DNA of 64,000 nucleotides from Sphagnum compactum (taxonomy: Eukaryota > Bryophyta > Sphagnopsida > Sphagnales), in the NCBI GenBank assembly GCA_965153455.1, contig OZ234493.1, positions 35,702,213-35,766,212 of the forward strand, given 5' to 3'. The position numbers and the translations under genes are program-made. The notes beneath the pieces are model-generated. The model worked only from the letters and a program-made list of their open reading frames with translations. It was not told where the DNA came from and did no database searches. Shown one piece after another: positions 36,231 to 47,351 of the stretch; the first letter of the stretch is position 1, and each line of letters begins with the position of its first letter.

Positions 36231-37796
36231 TTGATTTTTTTCAACTTTCAAATGGCATATTTTAAATAGATTTTTAAAACATTCAAAATAAGCAACCACC
36301 TAAGGAAATGAACTTGACTCATATTATTATGTTTAGATTCACCACCACTTCATACATGGGCAACTCTTGTAATTCAAAAGAAATTGACATAATATGTAAT
36401 GTGCTAAGTACCTAACAACAAATAGACATTTTTACAAAGGCACTAGGGAAACAAAGTTTGAAGGTTTGCAAGAGGTAATTTGAGTATTTTCAAAATTAGT
36501 ATTATGACCATGTCAAATGTATGTAAACATGAAGATCAATAGTACAATTGTGGAAAGAAAAAATGAGGTGTGAAAGAGAGTGTAAATATGTAGTTGCACA
36601 ATTCATAAGGTAAATCAAATCAAATATTATTATATAATTTTTTATAGTTTGAAAATGAACTTGTTTGTTAGTTAATTTTTTGTGTTGTGATTATTCATGT
36701 TGGATTGGATTACAATTAAAAAATTGTGACACTTAAATGGAAATGATGTCACTTTAATTAAGGATTCAAAAGTGGTGATTTTAGTTAGGGTGGTGACTTT
36801 TCTTTTATGTCATGTATTTATATTTCTAATTTATTAATTAAAAAACTGGTAAATTAGGTCCCTTCCCTATATAAAATTTTACAAACTAATTATCCAAGGT
36901 TGTAAAAACTTAGGGGTTTCTAATTCAATTATCCATGGGAGAACAATTGAACAAACATATTAATAAGTAGGGAAATGAATGGGTAAATATGTGGACAATG
37001 ATAAATTAAAAAATGACCTTTATTGGCATGATGGATTGGGATTGGTGCAAACACAATCCAAGGAGCCAACATGATTACTTCAATTAAAGACTATGCAAAT
37101 TCTACGCAAAAAATGTATTTCATACAAGGAACTTTTGAATGAAGTTTTGTGCAACTTGTTACTAAATATGCTTATAATTGATTAAATATAACACTTGTTG
37201 TGTGTTAATCATCATGGAATAAAATTTATGAATTTTTAAAATTTTTGTAAATTTTGTATTAGATTTTGTGTTTTGTCATGAAAAATGACGACAATTTCAA
37301 ACCATACCAAATGTGTTCATTATTTGAGAGATCATTTTCTTCTATTATAAGCTACAACTTTTTGTACATTATGAACATTATAATTCATTTACATGTGATA
37401 AACGACTCTTGAAATGTTTTGGATTTGAAACATGCTTTGTATTTCTAAAACAAATTCGCAAATTTAATTTCAAAAATTGTGAGTGATTTCTAAGTGTGAT
37501 TATTAGGTTTTTATCATCTTTATTTTCTTAATATTAAACCAAAAAAATTCTTTGCAAGATTGTCTTAATATGATGCATTGTTTGTTCATTTTCAAAAGTC
37601 CTCAAATAAATTTCAAAAATTGTAGTTGAATTAAATGGATTTTAAATTTGATTACCTTAACATTCATTTGAGTTATTTAACACAACTTGTCGTTATTAAT
37701 ACCATGATTTTCAAATGGAACACATTAATAAATCTATGATAACTTATAGTTTTTTTTGTTATTCAATGGGTGCAATCACATTAGCAAGAGTTAAAT
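36231..37796. other. AT-rich DNA between duplicate segments
   Basis: No gene recognised. Confidence 0.4.
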
Positions 37797-38070
37797 CAAT
37801 GCTTAATTTTTCATGTTTTAAAAGTCAAAATTTTATATTAATGTTGCAAGTCATTTTTAAATTTTTTTTGACAATGTTTATAATATATTATGAAAACATG
37901 TGTTATGATTTGAAATGAATTTAATGAGGATCTATAATATTTAAAAGCACTCATTAAACATTATAAAAACTTTAGTTTTGAGAAAATTCTTATACCATAG
38001 TATATTTATTGAAGGAGATTTTCAAAACACATCTTCATATAATAATATGATGGAACATTTTTTTAGTTCA
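37797..38070 (+). repeat. Diverged duplicate segment, copy 2
   Basis: Direct-orientation partner of 35960-36230. The best conserved stretch is ATGAATTTAATGAGGAT at about 37914-37931. Confidence 0.6.
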
Positions 38071-39693
38071 TAAATTTTTTTAATGATTTTTTCAACCTAC
38101 AAGTGAATTTTTTAAACAATATTCTATGAAAAGCATTCACCCAAGAGTGTAGGTTTGGTTCATGTTCTAGCATGAAAGCACCGTAATGTTTTGTTTTGGC
38201 TCTTTTGATTGAGTTCTTGCCCATCTTGACTTTGGAATTATTTTGGATTAGTTGAATAACATGTTTAATTTAGTAAAATGGTAAGCAATGTGAAAGCTCA
38301 TCAATGAAAAGATGGATATATATTTCAAAAGATTAATAAGTGCTATAATTCAAAATGTTAGTAAATGATAAATATGTCTTAAGCCCTAAATGAACGGAAT
38401 GACTAAATCATCCACTTTCTTTTCAATAATTTAATTGGTTGTGATCTTCATTCACATTTTTTCATCTTCATATATTGAATCATTGGGATTTTTGAATTCT
38501 AATGATTGTTAACTTCTATTTGTTGCAAAATATTACATGATTTTGCTTCATGCAACAAAATGAAAAATTTTGGGGGCATGTTCCCTAGTTGTTTGTGATT
38601 GAACAAAGTGGGTAAAAGCTTTGGGATGAAGACTAGGATGATGTTGACTCTTCAAGTTAAACTTTTAATCACATCAAAATACACAAACAACAGGGGTAGT
38701 TGGTGCAATTGGAAAAGGTTTTGCTTCATGGAGTAGTCAGGGGCTCACATGTCCTCATAAAATTCACCACATTTTAAATTTGGAAAGAGATATCACCCTC
38801 CTCCTTATACTGTGTATCTCATTGTAACCCTTACATCAAAATGACAAATTCTTGAAATTATCTTGAAAGTGAGATTTCCACAATTAGTAAATTACAAATC
38901 TGAAAACTTTGGGGACTCATAATTTTTTTTAAACACATCCAAATTGAATCCTTTACAACTCTATCATATAGCCTTTGAACGGAGATTTTCAAAGTCATAT
39001 CAAGCTCTTCAATTGAAGATTCATATTTGGTCCCTCACTTGTGATGATATGATTGAGTGGGAGCCAAATTTCTCCTTACCATTGAATTTCTTTAGGTGAC
39101 CATAATTTTTAATCATAAAATCTCTTTTGGTAATGCAAGAGCATCATATTGTAGTACTCATTAAGACCAAAATGGGACACATTTGGTAGTCATGAGAGTT
39201 TTTCAGTTGCATAGCCACACATTTCTTACTCATCTTGGGAATGTGTTTTAGCCAATGACTTCTTTCATTCCCAACCCACTTCATTTGTCTTGCCTCAACT
39301 TTGGTTACATGCCTTAAGCTAGGGTTGAGAGTTAAGACATACATGAATTTGTGTTAATGAGATTCATGATACAATGAATCCAAGAACGTATTTCTAATAA
39401 GCCTGTTTAGGAGGCATAATTACTTTTCCAAATAGTTGTATTTAGGTTGTAATGTTGAATTAGATGGTGATTTCAATTAATTTGTACAACATTTGATACT
39501 TAAACGATATCCAAGCTCAAGACGTGTATAAAAAGGTGGAACCAAACTTGACTTCCCCAAGCTGAGTTTAATGTTCTTTTTTAAAGAATCAAGAATTGAA
39601 GGTTAAGAATGTGAAGAACTGGTGTCACACCTAGAGTACTTGCACCAGATAATTGTGTGAAAAATCTTTGCAAATTGTGCAACAATTCCCCAT
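38071..39693. other. AT-rich DNA left of the Copia relic
   Basis: May include the 5' LTR and leader of the Copia relic, but no TG..CA pair or tRNA primer site was recognised. Confidence 0.35.
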
Positions 39694-40527
39694 GATGAAG
39701 ATCAAATCACGGATTATAACGAAAAGGCAACCAAAACATTTGCATTACTTTGTGAACATCTCATGGATGCACAACTTGCACATGTTCAATATTGCGAAAA
39801 TGTCAAAAGCGCTTGGGAGACGCTTTGCGGTGTCCACGAAGCCAACACTATTGGAAACAAGTTGTTTCTTTGAAGGAGGTTCTTCACCATCAAAATGCAA
39901 GAAGGGGAAGACTTGCTTGCGCACATCAACATGGTGAAGGCGCTTGCGGACCAATTACGTTCCATTGAGGTGAAGATTGAAGATGAGGACATGTACATGG
40001 TACTTCTCATGAGCCTTCCCCCATCTTTTGATAACTTGGTCACGAGTTTGGAGTCCATGTCCACCAAGGATGTTGACCTTCAATTCATCGTTGCTCGATT
40101 GCTTCATGAAGTCTCCAAAAAAAAAGAAAGTGAAAGTACGGAAAATGCCGCATTGCTTAACAAAACTCATAAGGCAAACGAAAAGCTTTGCTTTTATTAT
40201 AAAAAACCCAGACATTTTGTGAAGAATTGTTTGAAGAAGAAGAATGATGAGAAAGAAAAGGCAAACCGAGCTTGTGAAAATCAAGAACAAATGTTTGTTG
40301 TTGCGTTGGGTGTTAATGATCATACGACGAACGATTGGATCATCGATTCCGGGGCAACACAACACATAACATTCAAACGAGAGTGGTTCACCACTTACGA
40401 ATCCATTGTTCCACGAAAGGTGTACATGGGAGACGACACCATTTTGGAGGCCATTGGCAAAGGGTGCATCAAGGCCACAATGCAAGTTGAAGGTAAAATG
40501 TTTGTTAGAAATATTATTCGTTTCTAA
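39694..40527 (+). pseudogene. Ty1/Copia gag-protease relic
   Basis: From 39694 the frame reads DQITDYNEKATKTFALLCEH, then AHVQYCENVKSAWETLCGVH, an in-frame TGA at 39871-39873, then IKMQEGEDLLAHINMVKALA through MSLPPSFDNLVTSLESM: the gag (UBN2-type) core. A CCHC-like knuckle reads CFYYKKPRHFVKNC; the second Cys is Tyr (TAT at about 40195). The aspartic protease motif WIIDSGATQHIT follows. The frame ends at 40525-40527 shortly after ...MFVRNII, before any integrase or reverse transcriptase. The stop and the Cys-to-Tyr change are both compatible with methylated-C deamination. An inactive, 3'-truncated element. Confidence 0.85.
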
Positions 40528-41679
40528 TTCATAATGTTGATGAATGTGTGAAACATTCATCAAATGGATGAATAGTATTCACATCCTTATAGTAGTTAGA
40601 TTAAGTTAAATAGTGGTAATTAGGGTTTGGAAGTGGAGGTTACTTAGGGCTTGGTGGCGGCTAGGGAAATGACCATCGAATCTCATACTTAGTTGCCACA
40701 AATCAACCAAGGATATGCACATACCGTGCATGGTAATTTAGGTGTGCAATGTTAGAAACCCCAAAGACTGAGGGCAACACCAATAGGCAGCACAAATGTA
40801 CATGTTTATTGGCTATGGGGGAAACATGTTCTAGTTCTTGGAGTCTGGACCCTCCTCTGTGATTGCACAGTTCTTGTTGTACTTTGGACAAAACTTTCTA
40901 ATGTGATAACTAAATCTCTTGTCTAGGATTCAAGATCTTTGAACAGAACAAAGCCCCAAACATTTTCCCCCCTCAGGAAAGACTGTAGATAGTTCGTTCC
41001 ATCAAAGTCCAATAAGTTGAACTTCCAAGATCCCCCTCACACCCATTGCAATATACTACTAACAACTGTGCAAGCAACTCATGACTATTGTTTGTTTCTT
41101 TGGTGCCCAGATGCTTAAGTTGTAAAGTGTTAGAAAAGCCTATTTTCTGGAAGCTGTTAGATTCTAATTTGCTGTCAGAGGAGTTTGTTGTTAATATATT
41201 TGTCCGCAAACTCTCTGAGATTTATTGAAAGAAGCTGTGCTTAATCATTACTTGCGTCTCAGTTTTCAAGAGAGTTTTTAAGGGTCCCAGCTTTGTTGAC
41301 CAAGATATTCCTACTCTTCACCTGACATTGAAGGATGCCCTGACAGAAACTTTCCTTAGGGGGGATCAAAGGGCTCATGGGGTTGTGTTGCTTTCTATTA
41401 AAAAATTGGGAGTTTGGTGCTTGGCATGCATAAATAACACATAAAAATGCATGGCAATAGAGGAAAGAGTGGGTTTGTCAGACTGTGTTTTGACTGGTGA
41501 AAAGTATTGAGTATTCACAATCTCCCCATCATGGGGATTTTTTTTTTTTATTTGTTGAAATTTATTTATTTGTATCCTATGGAAGGTCCTCCGTGAAGGA
41601 ATCATGGACTTCTACTGAAAGCATGATGTGAAGATTCACTTGATTGTTAATGCATGATGAGAAAAGGATGCACTTATTT

Positions 41680-41765
41680 TGAAAGCACGATGAAAATGAT
41701 TCAGACATTGTGAAAGCATGATGAAAATGCTTCAGAGATGTGAAAGCATGATGAAATGCTGAAAG
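41680..41765 (+). repeat. ~30-bp imperfect tandem repeat
   Basis: GTGAAAGCATGATGAAAATG-like units occur three times in a row, each followed by a (C/A)TTCAGA-type tail. Confidence 0.7.
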
Positions 41766-42780
41766 GCCAAGCCAGTTTCAAACAGAGACATTGCAATCTG
41801 TCACTCATAACTGGACAAAAGTTGCCCCATAAGGGAGATTCAAGGAAGTTTCAATGAGATGGCATTAGTTTATTGGATTGAAGTACAACAGCTATGCATT
41901 GGAACCTGGCTATTCTTATCCGCCTCATGAAATAGATAAGTCCATAGCTAAAAAATTCTAAACAATTGGGTAGCAACCGGTGCTGTCTGGTTCTTCCTTT
42001 TTGAAAGAACTTCCAGTCCAGGTGTATGTACAATTTTTGCCACCTTCCATGTGAGTACAGGCTGTAACATGACCATCAACATAGAGCACCCTGACTATGA
42101 AGATGGCATGCTACAACCTGAAGCCATGCTCAATAGGTAGGTATCTGGTACGTAACTGGTCCATCTTCACAAGGGTAAAAACTTCGAGAATTTTTATAAT
42201 GTGTAGGGTAACACCTGCTTAGAGGGTGTTACCCTGCATACTGTGCGGAAAGCACAACCAGAATATCATTTTTTTTTCCATTGGAACAAAATGAAAAATA
42301 GAGGCCAGTTGTTTCAAAAACATAAAGCACTTCGACGGGACTCGTAGTGTTAAACGGATGTTGATTATAGAATGGAATTTCCCTCCGAAAAATCGAAAGG
42401 GAATTTCATGTTTCTGTGAAATTTTCCAATTTCTAGTGGGATCTTCCATTTTTGAGTGAGATCTTCTGTTTTCTGCCATGCAAAAGTTTGATCTTTAAGT
42501 TGGATAAAGCCCACACAAACTGAGGTCTTTATCAAAATTCAGGAGCACCCTCAGCTCTCACTTCAAGGTCCCTTATTTTAGTATTGGGGCTTTACCCTAC
42601 ATGAAATACCCATTGGAGAGGGTGTTTCATTTTTGGAAATGCCTCACCATTTGTGGAGGACAGATTCTGCTGCATAACATGCCATCCAGATTTTGTTTTA
42701 AACAAAATTAAGCTGGTGCTTTACACTCCCTAATGACTATGAAGAGATGGAGCATAGTAGATCACATGACATTTGTATAT

Positions 42781-42875
42781 TAGTTCACATACATTTGAAC
42801 AGAGATCACATATTTAGTATAATAGCTCACATACATTTGAACAGAGATCACACATTTAGTATAATAGCTCACAAA
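42781..42875 (+). repeat. 42-bp tandem repeat, 2.2 copies
   Basis: Units start at 42781, 42823 and 42865 with TAG(T/C)TCACA. The first two are nearly identical over CATACATTTGAACAGAGATC. Confidence 0.9.
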
Positions 42876-44737
42876 GATTTGCTCTCTACAGTGACGGTGG
42901 CTGTCCTTTGATGTTGTATTAATGTCAATACTGTAAAGCCAACATTTAAGGGGGCAGTTCTTTGTCCTCATCCCCTTGATTGAAGCTAAAGACTTCATTA
43001 CCAGACAAACGCTTCGTAACTTGCATGGCCAGACAAAACACTGCGTTTTAATATGGTGACAAAAATTTTGTGATCAGGAAGGAACCAATTCTGTTGGCCA
43101 AAGAATAACTTTTTGGAAATCTAGGCAAGGAAGGGGCGGCAGCAGCAGCAGCAGGGTAGGATATCTAGTCCTTGAAGAAGCTAGGAGAGCTTCCCTTGAT
43201 TCGCTGCAATCAATTCCGAATCCAGAGTGCAGACAGAAGAGGTTTTGCCTCCAGCAATCAAATCCCACTCGGAGGCTTGTGGGTCATGGCCATGTTGCAA
43301 GTGGTTGTCGAGGTTCAAACAAACAAAACAAAAAGATCGAGACAAAAAACTAAAAAGATTGCATGGCATTGATTCTGATAGCAGCCGCCCAAGTTTCTGT
43401 GACAGTCCAAAAATCATAGCCAAAAAAGTTTCCACTAGAAAAATATGTGGAAATACGTAGTCGTTGCTGCTGCTGCCAGGAGTCACGCTAGCGCGCGCAT
43501 GCATCAGCTATAAGATTGATTACCTATTAGGTAGAGGAGTCGTTGCGTCCGTCAGGTAGAGGATCAATCCGGCAATGCCAACCTTGCTAGCTCCAGCTTT
43601 CTTAATTACACCTACTGAGCTGTCAAAAGTTTTGTCTTGGAAGATGGCAGTAAATGAGCCCGCCGGTGGAGGAGACTAGCAAATACGAGACACACTCAAA
43701 CCTCACACACCTTATATGTCTGTCGGCAGACAAGAAGTAATATTGTCATATGTTAGAGTCTTTGAGCATGGCATTCAAGTAGTAGTTTTGCGGTACTACA
43801 CTAGATGAAGACAGACAGAAAGATCTGCAGCAGGCCCGTACTCGTGCACGAAGTGTCTCTTGGCTTCGGAAATTCCTCTAGCTAGCCACTGCAAGAAGGT
43901 TAGTGGGTTTTGGATGTTAGAGACAAAGTATGGAGCTTGAGACTAGCATGAGTGGATTAGGGCGTTGACTGGAATCATATAGAATGGTCTTTACAAAGTT
44001 GCTGCTGGCTTGGGTTTTTGGGCCTGACCTCTACTGTAGTAGAAGTAGTAGTAGCTGCAGCTTGTGAAAATCATCATGGCAGCGCCGTATGGGTCCAGAC
44101 TATTGTAAGACGCGAGGAGCATGGTGTCCAAGATGTAGCAGCGTAGCTCCGATAATATATATATACTGAACAGCAGGTGCAGAAGACTTCTTGATGTTTT
44201 GCTGTTGCATCCCTAGTAGTTTTGTCTCGAGCAAAATTATGAGGCTTGGATTCAGCCTGCTCGAAGTTTGAAGAATTGGTGATTTAGGTGTAGCAGATTC
44301 AGCCTCCTGTGTTGGGTTACGTGTCGAGCAGCTTGTGGGAATGTATGAGGAAAGACTGCGGAAGTTGGGAATATATGGAGATTGCAGCAGCTCGCGATTG
44401 CAAGCAGGCAAGCTCCCGAGTTCCCACGCGAGGTTCCCTTTGCTGGACGACTGCAAGCTTGCTAGCTAGAAGCTCCTGCTGCTCAATGGGGAAATAAAAT
44501 CAGACTAGCAGCAGGAACTGGAATAACGTGGGAGTTTTCGAGGCAAATGTCGAGTTTCGCGATATGAAACTGCATCACGCAAGTAGACTAGCAAGTGCTT
44601 GACTCTGCAATAGTCACAGAGGTGTCAAACATGGCAGCTGCTATTTGTTCAATCAGCTGCCGGGGTGAGTCGTAAGATTTGGAAGTCGAGCTGCAAACTA
44701 CTGCTGCTGGGAATCGATCACCGACGGAGCTGGCCGA

Positions 44738-47351
44738 ATGGGTTTGGTCACTCCAGAGGAGTTAGCTCATGTAGCGAGACCGCAAACTCGTCGGCCGGTG
44801 GCGGCGGCCGATCAACGATGGAAGAGAGAGGAATGCGCATATGTGAAGCACGATAAGCTTTTCTCAGACTGGAAGGTACGTGATGTCGAGAGCTCTCTCT
44901 CTAGCTTCTTTCTTCGATTCTACCCAAGAAATCCTCTTCTGCTGGTGGCTGGAATTTCGTATGCAAAGTGTTCACATAGCTTCGAGAATTTACAGTTGTA
45001 GACCAGCCTTGTCGAACACGACGGTCCGGGGAGACAGATTTCACGGAAGAATCTGAACCTGAATTTGGATGTTGCTTAATTGTCGCGCAGCATAGCTAGA
45101 TTCAAACATTTGATTGTATTATTGTCGGAAGAAGAGTCTTACGAGGATGCGGAGCGCCTAACCTGTTTGGCTTGAGTACTTGAGGTGGCAGATCTTGGTG
45201 GGTCCGGAAGACTGGAAGGGTCATGCGGCAGGGAAGGAAGATGTAGAGAGGTATCGAGCGCACAACCTGCCTGGGAGTAACTGGGGGCCGGGAGTGTATG
45301 AGTTGGGTCTCGCGATGCCGGAATGGGCGGCAATGAATGAGCAAAGGGTTGGTCTGAAAAAGAAGGAGAAGAAGCTAAGGCCGCAGAATGTGATGGTGGT
45401 GTATGTAGGGAATGCGGAGCACATACGCCACAGGCTTCAGCGATACGGGGAAGCAGGTGGTCACCTCGAAGGCTCAAGGTAAATTTTCTTCCCTTACAAC
45501 TCTCTTCACTCACCATGCGGCACGGATTTACTGTCTCAATCTTGGAAGCTAATCATAGGCGCTGATCATGCTTAAAAGTCTTTCGAAGTCTTGGAATTTC
45601 TTCTAACAGGAGCTCTGATACTTCTCTTGAATGTTTAAGTCGGTGACAGCTGATCTCGTGATGGCTGCATCCTCGGCGCTGTGGGTTTTATGGTCTGCAG
45701 GTCGACAAGGTTGTTTGTGATCAAGGACGATGGATTCCATGGCAGCAGCTGGAAGAAATGCGAGCTGCAGCAAAATCGCGGTGCAGCACAGCAGCTAGTG
45801 CATCATGAAAGGATAGCAGCAGCCCCCACAGACTCGGAGTACTTCTACAAGTCATCATCAACTGAACAAGGAGTACGCAAGTCTTCGCGAGGCCCGCGCT
45901 TGTTTTCAGAGGTCTTTACTCTTGGCTGCGCAATAGCTTTCCGGTGGACGGCGGTGAGCTTCTCCCTCCAACTTCGTCTCAGTACGTCATGATTTCACTA
46001 GCTGACTAAACCGTGAACCCATGAGCTCGCGCTTGTTCTCATTCTCATCGAATGCAGTTGGAGAATTGTGCGTAGTACTAGACTTGTCAGAGAGATTCTA
46101 ACACATGGAAGCAGCTGGGATGTTTTTTTTGCTGCTCATGAGCATACTCCATGTGCAATTCGTACTGTACAGACAGAAAGTAAAGCAGCAGCGGAGAAGG
46201 CGACGGCAGAGCTGCTGGAGGTTTTCGACTACGCCTGGAACAGAGGCAGAAACGGATCTCGCCGATCTCGAGAAGTGATTGAAAAGACTCTGGTCGCACG
46301 CCAGTCGCCTGCAGGCGTTACTCGCAGTCGTTGTCATTGCTTTCGAACAAAGTCGAGATCGACATGGCTGCAGCCGTTCAGGGTGAACAGAAGAGTAGGC
46401 GTCAACATTGCCGCACGCAAACCGACGGAGTCGCGGGATCCGCCGCTAGAAGCAGCAGGCAGCAGCTGGAGTACTAGTCCATGTTTCAGCAGAAGAATGA
46501 AAGCGGGAGATTTTTGGATGTTGCTCAAATCTCGCGCACATCTGCTTCCTGGACTCGGAGGCAGGACTGCCAAAAACTGCGAGTTCACAAAGCTGGACAT
46601 CCCCATAGAAAGATGCGGAGCGTTGCTGGACACTGGTCTTCCATGTAATGCGCTGCCGGTTAGAGGCCGAAAGCGTTGCCGTATGCACAAAGATCTGAAA
46701 AGCACTAAAAGACGCCGATCAAAGCAGCAGCAGCATGCTACAGCAACGATCACAGGCCAACAGATCAGGACTTATCAACTTGGATCTTGGCTGCATGAGC
46801 ATATTGTGGGATCACGGAACACTAGATCTGCTAAGGAATGTTTAAAAGGAACATCCCATCATGAGGCTGCTGCAATGTCTCATAACAGCCAAAGAAGTGA
46901 TGTGATGGAACCCCAGTCCCGGAGCTTCACCATCTCTTGTCTTCCTTTGTTTTTGTTGCGAGCTGCTGGGATGAGGAAACACGAGTGCAGAACACAGGAT
47001 GTGATCAGGTCGCGAGTGAGTTTGTCATTCAGCACATGGCTCAAAACTTCCAGATCAGGCATGATGACAGAGACTGAAATCACTGCTGTAGCAGATGCAG
47101 CCGCCACAGCAGCAGCAGCAGCAGCAGCCATCAAACTGAAGACTAGTGCTGCCACTAGTGATCACATGAGCAACAACATGATGTTTTCCAAAGTAGAACT
47201 CCAAGGCCTTCAGAATGAGGACTTGTTTGAGCTCATTGTGCATAACATTTATGGATCATCGACACTATGTCATGTCCCTCCCATCACACACACCATGATG
47301 CAACGGAATTGTCCTTCACACTATTCAATGCATGCAGAAATTGGGATTTGA
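44738..47351 (+). CDS. ET: EFFECTOR OF TRANSCRIPTION (ET/HRT-like) protein with GIY-YIG-like domain
   Basis: Four exons join in frame: 44738-44875, 45192-45478, 45701-45953 and 46173-47351 (introns 316, 222 and 219 bp, GT..AG), 618 aa. The start at residue MGLVTPEEL is the first ATG after an in-frame TGA. Residues 28-46 read WKREECAYVKHDKLFSDWK, then LVGPEDWKGHA, ...RYRAHNLPG and GPGVYELG. VVYVGNAEHIRHRLQRYG (115-132) forms a GIY-YIG-like nuclease fold as described for plant ETs. EVFTLGCAIAFRW and ELLEVFDYAWNRG.NG (about 215-262) are further family blocks. The ET zinc motif is present once: C374-x9-C384-x10-C395-x2-H398, with VRGRKRC. The C-terminus has a poly-Ala run near 47100. ETs are plant nuclear regulators linked to gibberellin response and DNA/chromatin state; the role here is by family only. 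Confidence 0.87.

Larger units (their letters stand above)
40528..44737. other. Gap between the Copia relic and the ET gene; small tandem repeats, presumed ET promoter
   Basis: Composition rises towards the ET gene. No CDS was accepted; ORFs at 43181-43504 and 44100-44456 show no family motifs. Two small tandem repeats are listed separately, and a (GCA)5 run lies at about 43138-43153. The last few hundred bases before 44738 presumably contain the ET promoter and 5' UTR. Confidence 0.4.

Noticed and set aside
40973-41209. Possible LRR text on minus (NNS/LQ.L words)
   Set aside because: No repeating 24-residue LRR spacing could be found in any frame.
46068-46172. Taking the ATG at 46068 as the start of the ET gene
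   Set aside because: The frame is open there, but the conserved ET N-terminal half lies in exons further left, and the AG at 46172 joins them in frame. 46068-46172 is therefore intronic.
46334-46753. 139-codon minus-strand ORF
   Set aside because: Antisense to exon 4 of the ET gene.
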